This document shows positions 48,332 through 60,735 of a DNA stretch of 64,000 nucleotides, one piece after another. The notes beneath the pieces were generated by a model. That model had not been told where the DNA came from. It did no database searches and was given only the letters and a program-made list of their open reading frames with translations. Source of the stretch: Siphonodentalium dalli (lineage: Eukaryota; Mollusca; Scaphopoda; Gadilida; Siphonodentaliidae); NCBI GenBank assembly GCA_032622095.1, contig CP136069.1:181463122-181527121 (forward strand), given 5' to 3'. The translations under genes and the position numbers were made by a program. The first letter of the stretch is position 1. Every line of letters starts with the position of its first letter.

Positions 48332-51300
48332 TTTTTTGATATCATGTAGGACTGCATCTCTAGTCCAGGAATTTTCTCAAGAACCAACTTTTTGACCCGA
48401 AAATTCAAAATGGCGTCCAAGATGGCGGCCGGTCTGCCCGATTTGACGGTGGTACACCTAATGGTTTTGCTTCTCAGTTTGATATGGTAAGCATAACAAA
48501 TGCCACTATATTATCAAAGAATGGTGATTCTAGAATAACAACCCAAACTTTTAATTGAAAAATGGCCACATTTATTGAAGATGGATGCCAAAATGGCGGC
48601 CAAAACATGACAATTGGTTTTTTTTTCCTTATTTTTTTTCAATTCTTTATAATTTTCGAGATAATATAAGGTAAGATATCATCAATGTCTTCACTATCTG
48701 ATGGAATAACCACCGTAGAAGAGTCATGCACATACAGTTCATGCTAGCGCAAGAGGAAATCACAGACACCCTTGGATATAGCCCAGATTCAATAGTATAT
48801 GTATTAGTGCAATGTATTGCATGTATATGTATGATTTTATTCTACTATTGTTGCTGGTATATGCTCCTGGGAGCATGTGGTGGGAAGATGGGATCAGTGA
48901 ATTTGAAAATGCATTTTGTTTAATGAACCGATTTGGACAATTCACTTCTCACAACCACATCTGCACAACTCCGTGCATGGAAGTTTGTTTTTTTTACACC
49001 TTGAACAAACTGACTTGCAGACACATTTAATTAACTCGGTGCACACTCTAGCCGCTTCTGGGATTGTCATCCATACTGGAACAAATGAACCGTCAATCAA
49101 CTTCCATCCGAAGGAGTCAGGAGCTGGAAACTTTGCATCCACTATGGAGCTCAAAGTCCATATACCAGCCTGATATATAGCACGATTTACATGTTGCAGA
49201 AGCGCGTTTCTCGTTGGTGGTAAATGTTCAAGTGTACGGCCTTTGCTGAACATTTCGCGTCTAGCTTCATTAACTGAGGTAAGGTTTGCTGTTTTGTCAT
49301 AAATAATTACAACGAAACGCTCAATGCACTCAAATAATGGAGACGAAACATCAAGTACCACAAAAGGTTTCTTTATAATCGACATCAAACATTCTGTGAG
49401 GTCTGAGTAAGCTTTCCAGGCATCCCAAAATGTGCGCTTACCTTTGCCAAAGAAAAACGAAGTTGAGTCACATCCTGATAGCGCATGGAACATTGGAAGT
49501 ACAGTTGACTTTTCTGAACCCATTGTATTGTAGATATCAACTATGTTGTAGGTAAAATGTGATTTAGACTTTCCGAAAGACACAAACAGTTTCAAATCTT
49601 TGCATTGAAGTAACATATCATGCATATGTCCCAACAGAATCACAATAATATCTGTGTCAACCGTGCGAACAATAATCGACGAAAAATCAGTCTGTAGCAT
49701 ATTAAATATATGTCCGACTAATCTGCTGTCAGCTTCTTCGTGCGTACATCCGATCAGAATAGGTTCTACGTTAGGAGCATTGCATACCGTGTTAGCACCC
49801 TCTGTTACAAAGATGGTTTTCCCTGTCGGGGTGTCCACTTTCAAAATACATTCATTAATCAATCCAAACAATTCTTGCTTGTTGGTGGTATTTCTCAGAA
49901 AGTCATTCCAATTCGATGGAATTTTTGTGGTAAGCCCCACCTTACGTCGAATGCCACAACCACGTTTCTCTCTCGTTCCCGTTTTGACACTGCCCTCCAA
50001 ATACCTGTCCCATACCAAGTCAACTCTGCTACAGTCTGCGAGCTGCATCATGACATACAAAATGAACGTTGTACTAATATACATCGAGAAGGTATGCCCG
50101 ACTTTAGGTGGCAATAAATGTATGAGAGCACCCCCGTCGAACACCTTACATTCGACCTTTGGATTCGGCTCTGCAGTGTCTGCGTTGTTTGAAACGGCTG
50201 GGATCTTCATGAAGCTTAGTAAATCACATTTATTACCGCTCCTCATTTCGCCCACTTTGGATATGGATGGGGGGAACTGCTGGTTTTCATGTGAGAAGAA
50301 CATGGATGGGTCACCCTGCCGAACTTGGTTGGAAATATACAATCTGCCGAAAAGATTAATGTCATTTTTTAAAAGCTTGACGACTCCTGATTTTGATAAC
50401 TTCTTCGGTTTTGGTGATTTCAATAGGGCCAACTTGTTTTTCTTAATGGGATCATGTATGTCTCTTTGTCTGTCTATCATAACATCTTGATAAAATTTCT
50501 TGAACTGTTCTTTCCCTAATATTTTAATTTTCTTCAATGACTCTACGACTGAGGCATCTGCACAATTTCGAGAGTCAATAACAATAAGTTCTTTGCCATC
50601 CTCACGGAAGGGATTCCCGAAATCACGAACGGAGTCAGAAAACGAACCGACTTGTTTGACAAATTTACTCTGTGAGGATGCGCCTTCCTCGTGGTGTTTT
50701 GATGGTGTACTGTCGTCAATGTCTAGAAACAAACGTTCGTACTATGTTGTGACCCTTACTACCTCTGGAGAAGACACAGACCATCTCTCAAGTGAGTGAA
50801 TGTTGTCGACCAGACCGATAAGACCTCCGCTACCTTTTAGTTTTTCATTTTCTTGTTCGTGTGTCTGGTCGATGGCGATACATGAAAAGTTACGAGTGGT
50901 TTTCTGAACTACCCAATTCTGGCGAAACTCGGAACTGTCGTGCAACGATCTCATATCTCGTAAATGTACAGACAACCATCTACTATAATTATAATGGTCG
51001 AGGGAGAAAAACAAGTACATCAGTTCATTAAGGGAAGACACGTATAGCTCGAAGTTCTTAGTGCGATGTGCCTTGATGAATGTTAGGATTAATAGTTCCG
51101 TTTCTAGAATCATATCCCAAAACAGAAATGTCGGGCTATCTTGGCATTGTTGTTCTCTCCATGACACAAACATTGTCTCGTCGTATGATTCGTGAAGCGC
51201 GATGAATGCTTCTCGTTGCAGAATAGAGAGCCCAGCGGCCGTAACCTGATGGGCGTGTCTTGTCCGGAGTATATGTGCACAGTTTATGAACGAGTTGGCA

Positions 51301-51676
51301 GTTCCAGATGAAGCAATTCCTGCTTCAGTCAGAATTGTAGTCCACCCTGAAGAATCAAGTAGATCGCCTAATGCATTCCATAGTCCCTTTTCAATGTGCA
51401 GTCCACCAAACACGACGGTGATGTTGCCCTCGCCGAGAGTTACCGGCCATTTCCACTGAACTAGTTTGCATTTTGCGAATATTGGACAGTCGCATGCGAT
51501 CACTGGAATCTGACCTGCATTCAGAAAATTGGTTGTTGTTTTAACAACTTCCATAGCATGTTTAACCATAGAAGGGCTGTCCGCCTTTTCAAAGAACACT
51601 GGCAGCAGGGAAACTACAGCAATATTTCCAACAGTTATACCAGAATTATTCGCGTGAAATGCGGCCCATGAAACAT
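48272..51676 (-). mobile_element. CXC/flap-nuclease gene element, copy 2 (5'-truncated)
   Basis: Nearly identical to copy 1 from the shared 3' boundary up to 'ATGAAACATTT' at 51676. There it switches abruptly to a tandem-core family 2 element. The corresponding copy 1 point is about 44500, so roughly the first 580 codons are missing. Differences include the missing 466-bp block, a nonsense codon, a 6-bp deletion in the CXC domain and scattered substitutions. Confidence 0.75.
48942..50732 (-). pseudogene. C-terminal 596 codons of CXC/flap-nuclease protein, copy 2
   Basis: Continuous where copy 1 is frameshifted, because the G-run at about 50267-50272 has six bases. It covers the end of the middle segment, the full FEN/XPG-like region with all acidic motifs (FDGGA, VWDRY, EEADSR, VDTD, SGCD) and the CXC domain. 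In the CXC domain a 6-bp deletion removes one cysteine and one serine compared with copy 1 (SRCKKNKLPC instead of SRCKCSKNKLPC). It is preceded by a TAG that stands for GAG in copy 1 (VTT-stop-YERLF at about 50740). Confidence 0.8.
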
Positions 51677-51800
51677 TTGGTCCGGGCTTTGACCTTGAAT
51701 TGGCCAATTTGAAGTTCAAGGTCAGGTGGGGTAACGATTTGACCCGTCCAAAACACTGCCCGAACAAAAGTACCCGACAAACGTGCCCGTCGAAATCCAT
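50742..51800 (-). pseudogene. Chimeric frame: repeat leader fused to middle segment, copy 2
   Basis: 352 codons. The first 42 or so residues (FGRVKSLPHLTLNFKLANSR) are translated from the adjoining family 2 repeat. From VSWAAFHANNSG on it is the nuclease-element protein, through the position where copy 1 has its 11-bp deletion; copy 2 keeps those bases (QREAFIALHESYDE). It ends at the nonsense codon shared with the previous entry. The join is probably a chance in-frame fusion rather than a working start. Confidence 0.7.
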
Positions 51801-52415
51801 CCGGTTTTACCCGATTTGACCTTGAATTGATCATTTAGAAGGTCAAGGTCAGGTCGGGGTCACGATTTGACCCGTCCAAAATGGTCAGTGGACAAAAGTA
51901 ACCCTATGTATCAAATTTCGTGGAAATCCCATCAAAATTGGCGATTTGACCTTGAATTGACCCGGTTTCAAGGTCAATGTCACGTCGCACGGGCAAATGA
52001 ATATGCTTATGAGACTCCCCATACGAAAGTACCCCCACATACCAAGTTTCATCGAAATCAAGTGATATTCGGGCGTTTGACCTTGAAATGACCCGATTTC
52101 AAGGTCAAGGTCACGTCGCACGGGCAAATTAATAGGCATATGCCACTTCTCGGCCGAAAATACCCCCACATACCAAGTTTCATCGAAATCCCGTGATATT
52201 CGGCATTTGACCTTGAAATAACCCGATTTCAAGGTCAAGGTCACGTCGCACGGGCAAATCAATAGGCCTATGTTAACCCCCGGCCGAAAATACCCCCACG
52301 TACCAAGTTTCATCGAAATCGGGTCTGTCGTTTTTGAGTTCATCGATTACACACACACACACAGACAGATACACACACACACACACACACAGATCTTTCA
52401 AAATATATAATAGAT
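51677..52415 (+). mobile_element. Tandem-core element, family 2, copy 3
   Basis: It begins 'GGTCCGGGCTTTGACCTTG' at the junction with copy 2, lacking the usual 'ACTAGC...' head. Several units of about 120 bp follow, with 'TACCCCCACATACCAAGTTT', 'CATCGAAATC' and 'AAGGTCACGTCGCACGGGCA'. It ends in (CA)n/(GACA)n at 52350-52395. Confidence 0.6.
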
Positions 52416-52421
52416 ATATAT

Positions 52422-52518
52422 AACAAAATTATTTATTATACTGAGGATATTTTGTCAAAGGAATGACTTTTGTAGTATATAATGTTGTGTTGCCAACAGT
52501 TTTCAGGACATGCTACTA
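52422..52518 (+). repeat. 97-bp direct repeat, copy 1
   Basis: Matches 53087-53183 with one visible substitution. It starts 'AACAAAATTATTT' and ends 'GGACATGCTACTA'. Confidence 0.85.
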
Positions 52519-53086
52519 TATATATATATTTCAACTGAACACATATGGCTACAAAGGCTTGTGAGTGAGACTTACCTTATACAGAACGGTATTTTCTTAT
52601 TTGTGCCGCGCATGTCGGGACAGTGATCACAACTGACAATAGATACGGCATTACATGCACTCAATATTTGACAATAAGTTTAGGATGGCATCCAAATCGG
52701 CCAACAAAATCTCACACTTTCCATCACAAACGTGACTGAGTTCGTTATCTGGGGACAAGGGACTTGTTAATCACGAGTTCACTGGTAACCATAAACAGAC
52801 CATAGAACCCTACTATTGTTTCAATTAATTTAAGCTAATGAGTAATTGGTTGTCCTAAGGACAATAGATAATCATTTATTGGGGGAATGCTTGATACAAG
52901 TCAATGTATAGAAAGATTAAAACAATCATCACTAAACATGTGCCTTTTGGACCAGTTTAGATAAGTAATATAATTTTATATAATTTTTCTGAAGAAAGTT
53001 TAAATTGTATGCCCAAATTACCAGCCTCCAATTTCAAGTTGCCTATCTCTGATGTAAACATGTGTTCAGGTGTAGTATTTTATGTT

Positions 53087-53183
53087 AACAAAATTATTTG
53101 TTATACTGAGGATATTTTGTCAAAGGAATGACTTTTGTAGTATATAATGTTGTGTTGCCAACAGTTTTCAGGACATGCTACTA
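53087..53183 (+). repeat. 97-bp direct repeat, copy 2
   Basis: Partner of 52422-52518, 665 bp downstream. Confidence 0.85.
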
Positions 53184-55857
53184 CTTCCTGGTCTATAATT
53201 TGAGTATATATAGTCCTTAAATGTTCTCTCACTCTACTCATCATATGAGTCGTCAAAATTAATACTATTTCGGTTATTGTAGACATTCCCGCAAACACCG
53301 TTACATGGTTATTTTGCGCTGAAACAAGATAATGTGTCAGATTCACATGAATCTTTGCAACCAAAGCCCAGTAGTTACAGTCCATCAGGAGAAGTATAAT
53401 CTGTCTGTTTTGTAGGAAACAATCAAAGGGCGACCATGTCATGGCATGGTACACCAGGGTTGGGAGTTAGTATGATATGCGAATCACTGATATAGTTCGC
53501 ACGAATATGTGTTGATGTGATTTCTTATGGAGTCTGTGGCTGCTGTTGGTAGAATATGTGTTCCAGTGTTCGGTTATACACTAAGAACGTGTGCATTAAT
53601 TTGTCGAATAGATGAAATTATGGCCCACCATAATATAGCCCACATGCAGACTCTTGGTAGGATATATCTTCAAAATTAATATATTACACAAATTGATGAT
53701 AATTTAAAGTCGCATCACATTTTACTGCTTTTGACTACTAAGTCAAACGGATTCATTTTATATGTATATGTGAATGTCGCAGCCTGTCAACGCGTGAATT
53801 GGAGGCAATGATTTACACACCTCATTGGACAATACTGTCCGCTATGTCGTTCACAGAAATGGCACATGACCTATTTTTGGATTTAGTATGAAGAACTATC
53901 CTAGCTCATATTCATTGAGAAACATAACATTATAGTATTTCGACATGTCCTCAGTGGAATAAAACAATAACTAGCTTCCGACCGAGGCGTGGTGCATTGG
54001 CTGCACGTAACAGTACCTGTATCCGCTTCCTCGTGGTAATATACTAGCACGAGAGCAGGAACTAACTGTTAGCGAACGTCGCCATTCGGGGACCATATCA
54101 CGTGACATTCCACCCCATGGCAAACATAATAATTCAGTGTTTTTGAAACACATGTAGATCATGCACACAACCATTCGCGAACAAAAATAGAAGCCTGCCA
54201 AGGAGTCTTTGTTATCACCATCTGATAAATATTTGGCATTGTCTGGAACTGTGTCATGGACACAGGGCGTGTGAAGCATTACCTGAATACCAGGATTGTA
54301 TTCTCGGGTTGGAGGAAAAGGGTAGCATAATGACTTATTCTGAAAAAGAATTGCAATGCATCATATTATTCAACATCTTCAACAATCTACTAATATCGAT
54401 GATGACCTACTTACATCCTGTCAAGAATTGCGATAAATGTTCTGTTGTTAAACAAGAATAACAAAAATTCAGACTTCTTAAGCAACACTTTTGTCGTGCA
54501 AACTATCAGGTAATAACTTGACACAATATCTCAACCCATTCTAGAATGCCATGTCCTTATAACCCTATGCAATTTGGGTGTGTGGCATATATAACCATAG
54601 CCCTATCTATAGTGGGCGAGATACATGTTTATGGTATATGACAACAACACTAGGCAGAGTGACATGAGGTGTCCCTAAAGTATGTCCCTTTACCTATATG
54701 CCCGTTTGAGTTTCATGTAAATAATGTCACTCCCTGCACAGAGAGGGAATAGTCAGCACCCAGATGCACATGCATAAACACGAATCTATAACCAATGAAT
54801 AAGCACGATTCAGGCATATTCATGATCGGCCAGTCTACTCTCGTTGTCCCTGTCATGCCCGTCGGGTTCATAGCATAGATCAACACCATGCTACTATTAT
54901 AATCTTCGGATTGCTAACAAACCCAAATTATTTCAGTTGACCAAGAATATATGCCCACAAGCTGGGCAGAAACATAAAAGCTAAACAGAGTCAAATATTT
55001 TCCTAAAATCCTGAAGTACTGCACCTCTTGACATGCAGTGTATCGGATCGCCCCAGGTAGCCCGGTCCATCTCCCAGCGCTAACATATAATCAAGCCATG
55101 TGAGTTCTGCTTGTCTCCCTCAATGTTGAAAATAGGTCTGTCTAAAATGACTCCGCAACAGAAGAACTGGTATATAAAGCATAGTTACCGTGCATGAGAT
55201 ATATGGGTGCATTTGTTTATATGGGTTTGGTTTTCCTTGAGGGCAATCGCATGGTCGTTGTGTGAGGGCCCGGAAGCCATACGCGTCATCAACGCATTGA
55301 TGACACTTCATCCCTCTCCAAATGCAGTTATAGAACTATTGCGATTTGCAATTGGCTACAACGAATCATGCGAATTGTTATTTAGCCGCCGACATGTCAG
55401 GATGTACTGGTATATGTAATGTGAGGATATCTGCTTGGAATAACCGAAGTTGTGCCAATTTTGACTTAACTGGCTACACTGAGGATGAGCAGATTTATTG
55501 GGCCTTTTCGTCAATAAATTATTCATCACAATAAATGAGTCGGTACAATATATAAGAGATCTTTAGTTTGTTGAGGAGCACCAGTGAATGAATTTCTTAA
55601 TGAACAATACCCTTATCCCCATATGACGAACCCAGTTTAATTTGTGTCTGTAAGTTTGAAAATGTTCGATGTTGGTGGCCGTTTTGGATTCCATCTTAAC
55701 ACAATTATCAAATAAGAAGTGTCCGATGCTGTATATATCGTCAATTGTGTCTGGTGTCACAAAATGCGCCACAAAATAAGAAAAAACCTCTCAGTAAAAC
55801 GTAAGTCTCACTCGTCAGCATTTGCTAGCCCTATGTGACCAGTTGAAATATATATAT
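53184..55857. other. Intergenic region with two weak minus-strand frames
   Basis: Minus-strand frames at 53101-53454 (117 codons) and 53971-54279 (102 codons, eight cysteines, preceded by GTATTCAG that could be an acceptor) read somewhat like protein but match no family I know. No other gene is seen. Confidence 0.3.
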
Positions 55858-58800
55858 ACTAGCCGATGAGCCCGACGTTGTCCGGGCTATTCATCCGGGC
55901 TATTCAAAAACCAAATTTCAAGTCGATCGCTCTACCCGTTTCCGAGATCTGGTCTGCGCATGCGCGAAGCTGGCGTCGCACGGGCTCGGCGACCCGATAA
56001 AATTCGTATCCGGGGCAAGATACATTCACATACCAAATTTCAAGTCGATAGCTCCACCCGTTTCCGAGATCTCGTCTGCGCATGCGCGAAGCTGGGGTCA
56101 CACGGGCTCGGCGACCCGATAAAATTCGCATCCGGGGCAAGATACATTCACATAGCAAATTTCAAGTCGATAGCTCCATCCGTTTCCGAGATCTCGTCAG
56201 CGCATGCGCGAAGCGGGCGCCGCACGGGCTCGCCAATATGCCGATGAGCCCGACGTTGTCCGGGCTATTCAAACACCAAATTTCAAGTCGATAGCTCTAC
56301 CCAGCCCGACGTTGTCCGGGCTATTCAAAAACCAAATTTCAAGTCGGTCCGGGCTATTCAAAAACCAAGTTTCAAGTCGATAGCTCCACCCGTTTCCGAG
56401 ATCTGGTCTGCGCATGCGCGAAGCTGGCGTTGCACGGGCTCGGCGACCCGATAAAATTCGTATCCGGGGTAAGATACATTCACATAGCAAATTTCAAGTC
56501 GATAGCTCCACCCGTTTCCGAGATCTCGTCTGCGCATGCGCGAAGCGGGCGCCACACGGGCTCGCCAATACGACAACGTTCACCGCCCGGTCAAACTACA
56601 CACACGTACCAAGTTTCGTCTCGATCGGTCGAGAATCGTAGATTTGTATAAATGACAGACAGACAAACAAACAAACATACAGACAGAGGTCTTCAAAATA
56701 TATATGAGACTAGCCGATGAGCCCGACGTCCGGGCTATTCAAAAACCAAATTTCAAGTTGATAGCTCTACCCAGTCCGATGTTGTCCGGGCTATTCAAAA
56801 ACCAAATTTCAAGTCGATAGCTCTACCCGATATGAGCCCGACGTTGTCCGGGCTATTCAAAAAACAAATTTCAAGTCGAAAGCTCCACCCAGCCCGACGT
56901 TGTCCGGGCCATTCAAAAACCAAGTCCGGGCTATTCATCCGGGCTATTAAAAAACCAAATTTCAAGTCGATAGCTCTACCCGTTTCCGAGATCTGGTCTG
57001 CGCATGCGCGAAGCTGGCGTCGCACGGGCTCGGCGACCCGATAAAATTCGTATCCGGGGCAAGATACATTCACCTACCAAATTTCAAGTCGATAGCTCCA
57101 CCCGTTTCCGAGATCTCGTCTGCGCATGTGCGAAGCTGGCGTCGCACGGGCTCGGCGACCCGATAAAATTCGTATCCGGGGCAAGATACATTCACATAGC
57201 AAATTTCAAGTCGATAGCTCCACCCGTTTCCGAGATCTCGTCTGCGCATGCGCGAAGCGGGCGCCGCACGGGCTCGCCAATATGCCGATGAGCCCGACGT
57301 AGTCCGGGCTATTCAAAATCCAAATTTCAAGTCGATAGCTCTACCCAGCCCGACGTTGTCCGGGCTATTCAAAAACCAAATTTCAAGTCGGTCCGGGCTA
57401 TTCAAAAACCAAGTTTCAAGTCGATAGCTCCACCCGTTTCCGAGATCTGGTCTGCGCATGCGCGAAGCTGGCGTCGCACGGGCTCGGCGACCCGATAAAA
57501 TTCGTATTCGGGGCAAGATACATTCACATAGCAAATTTCAAGTCGATAGCTCTACCCGTTTCCGAGATCTGGTCTGCGCATGCGCGAAGCTGGCGTCGCA
57601 CGGGCTCGGCGACCCGATGAAATTCGTATCCGGGGTAAGATACATTCACATAGCAAATTTCAAGTCGATAGCTCCACCCGTTTCCGAGATCTCGTCTGCG
57701 CATGCGCGAAGCGGGCGCCGCACGGGCTCGCCAATACGACAACGTTCACCGCCCGGTCAAACTACACACACGTACCAAGATTCGTCTCGATCGGTCGAGA
57801 ATCGTAGATTTGTATAAATGACAGACAGACAAACAAACAAACATACAGACAGAGGTCTTCAAAATATATATGAGACTAGCCGATGAGCCCGACGTTGTCC
57901 GGGCTATTCAAAAACCAAATTTCAAGTCGATAGCTCCACCCGTTTCCGAGATCTGGTCTGCGCATGCGCGAAGCTGGCGTCGCACGGGCTCGGCGACCCG
58001 ATAAAATTCGTATCTGGGGCAAGACACATTCACATACCAAATTTCAAGTCGATAGCTCCACCCGTTGCCGAGATCTCGTCTGCGCATGCGCGAAGCTGGC
58101 GTCGCACGGACTCGGCGACCCGATAAAATTCGCATCCGGGGCAAGATACATTCACATACCAAATATCAAGTCGATAGCTCCACCCGTTTCCGAGATCTCG
58201 TCTGCGCATGCGCGAAGCGGGCGCCGCACGGGCTCGCCAATACGACAACGTTCACCGCCTGGTCAAACTACACACACGTACCAAGTTTCGTCCCGATCGG
58301 TCGAGAATCGTAGATTTGTATAAATGACAGACAGACAGACAAACAAACAAACATACATACATACAGACAGAGGTCTTCAAAATATATATGAGACTAGCCG
58401 ATGAGCCCGACGTTGTCCGGGCTATTCAAAAACAAAATTGCAAGTTGATAGCTCTACCCAGCCCGATGTTGTCCGGGGTATTCAAAAACCAAATTTCAAG
58501 TCGATAGCTCTACCCGATATGAGCCCGACGTTGTCCGGGCTATTCAAAAAACAAATTTCAAGTCGAAAGCTCCACCCAGCCCGACGTTGTCCGGGCCATT
58601 CAAAAACCAAGTCCGGGCTATTCATCCGGGCTATTAAAAAAACAAATTTCAAGTCGATAGCTCTACCCGTTTCCGAGATCTGGTCTGCGCATGCGCGAAG
58701 CTGGCGTCGCACGGGCTCGGCGACCCGATAAAATTCGTATCCGGGGCAAGATACATTCACCTACCAAATTTCAAGTCGATAGCTCCACCCGTTTCCGAGA

Positions 58801-59637
58801 TCTCGTCTGCGCATGTGCGAAGCTGGCGTCGCACGGGCTCGGCGACCCGATAAAATTCGTATCCGGGGCAAGATACATTCACGTACCAAATTTCAAGTCG
58901 ATAGCTCCACCCGTTTCCGAGATCTCGTCTGCGCATGCGCGAAGCGGGCGCCGCACGGACTCGCCAATACGACAACGTCCACCGCCTGCTCAAACTACAC
59001 ACACGTACCAAGTTTCGTCCAGATCGGTCGAGAATCGTAGATTTGTATAAATGACAGACAAACACACAAACAAACATACATACAGACAGAGGTGTTCAAA
59101 ATATATATGAGACTAGCCGATGAGCCCGACGTTGTCCGGGCTATTCAAAAACAAAATTTCAAGTCGATAGCTCTACCCGTTTCCGAGATCTGGTCTGCGC
59201 ATGCGCGAAGCTGGCGTCGCACGGGCTCGGCGACCCGATAAAATTCCTATCCGGGGCAAGATACATTCACATAGCAGATTTCAAGTCGATAGCTCCACCC
59301 GTTTCCGAGATCTCGACTGCGCATGCGCGAAGCTGGTGTCGCACGGGCTCGGCGACCCGATAAAATTCGTATCCGGGGCAAGATACATTCACATAGCAAA
59401 TTTCAAGTCGATAGCACCACCCGTTTCCGAGATCTCGTCTGCGCATGCGCGAAGCGGGCGCCGCACGGGCTCGCCAATACGACAACGTTCACCGCCTGAT
59501 CAAACTACACACACGTACCAAGTTTCGTCCCGATCGGTCGAGAATCGTAGATTTGTATAAATGACAGACAGACAGACAGACAAACAAACAAACAAACAAA
59601 CATACATACAGACAGAGGTCTTCAAAATATATATGAG
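55858..59637 (+). repeat. Head-to-tail array of five family 3 tandem-core elements
   Basis: Five units each start 'ACTAGCCGATGAGCCCGACG' and end with a GACA/AACA tract, then 'GGTCTTCAAAATATATATGAG'. The starts are 55858, 56709, 57875, 58393 and 59112. Each contains a variable number of 122-bp core repeats ('GCGCATGCGCGAAGCTGG', 'AAATTTCAAGTCGATAGCTC', 'CACCCGTTTCCGAGATCTCG'). The last core is always a shorter variant with GCGGGCGCCGCACGGGCTCG. Unit lengths range from about 520 to 1170 bp. Many overlapping open frames on both strands come from a stop-poor 122-bp period and are not genes. Confidence 0.85.
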
Positions 59638-60735
59638 ATAATCGGCTTTGTACAAAAATTCAAATAAAAATTGAAAAAATATGAAATAGTTGACAAAAAA
59701 GTGATCATGTGAGGTTTTATGAATTTACATTTTCTGGACCAGGATCCTCGGTCACTTTTCCATACCCCTGTCAAAATTTAATCACAATATTGTAAAATTT
59801 TGAGAAATTTGTAAAAAAAAAAACATTTTTCACCATTTTTCCCAACATTTTCATCTTAAAACATATTCGGACAAGGTTGTTTATAATTCCCCTTCATCAA
59901 TCTCTACACCTTTTAATTGTATGCCCCTAAAGCATCCTTTGCATGCGGCATTCTAAGTGTAAACTATGCAATTCATTTTTCTAAAATTATATTTTAGGGG
60001 GTGGGGTTAAGTTTATGCCCACAGCGCATCTTCACATAAATATAATTATCAGTCCATCATACTAATTGTTTTGCTATGTCCTTGGGGCAATTTTTGATAA
60101 ATGTTGCGCGCGAATAGCCCATGTGTTTCACAAGTTATAGACAATTGTATGTGACACTATTTTTCAAAATTCAAGTAATTTTTCGCAATTTCAAAATATT
60201 TATCGGAATTTTTTCTAACTAACTTATACATTGGTCCAGTGTTGTATCAGTTGGATCAGTCTCGCAAACAATTTGATTAATGGTCACCCATGTAGTTGGG
60301 CTGTCTAAACTTACCATTCAGTTAAATAAGTTATGTTTAGTAACGTACTGATCACTTGTCGGTCCTAAATTAAATCTTAACATAACTTAATGAACTGGAT
60401 GGTAAACCTTATTTTTTTTTCATCTAAGCTAAACAAAATATATAATTAGATATTTAATTTAAAAAAAAACAACGAAATATCATATACAATGTTCACTAAT
60501 TGATAATATTAGGCATTACTTATTCTATAAAGCATGCACTCTTGCATTACAACGGGAACCTAAATAAATGCAAAAATATATCCAGTTATCCTCCAGTTAA
60601 TATCTTATCCCGAAGCCAGCAAGATAATCCTCTTATTTTCCCGATCAGAAATCACGTAAATTTAGTTCAAGTTAGGCTTCATCCTCTAGTCAAGTATCAC
60701 TAAGCAAACAAACCCATCAGATTTGGGAAATTACT
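59638..60735. other. AT-rich sequence, no gene seen
   Basis: Poly-A/T runs. No conserved frame. Confidence 0.45.

Noticed and set aside
55960-59560. Many overlapping frames of 70-119 codons on both strands with MREAGVARARRPDK-like text
   Set aside because: They are translations of a 122-bp tandem repeat with few stop codons. The frame rotates between units, so the same DNA is read in different frames.
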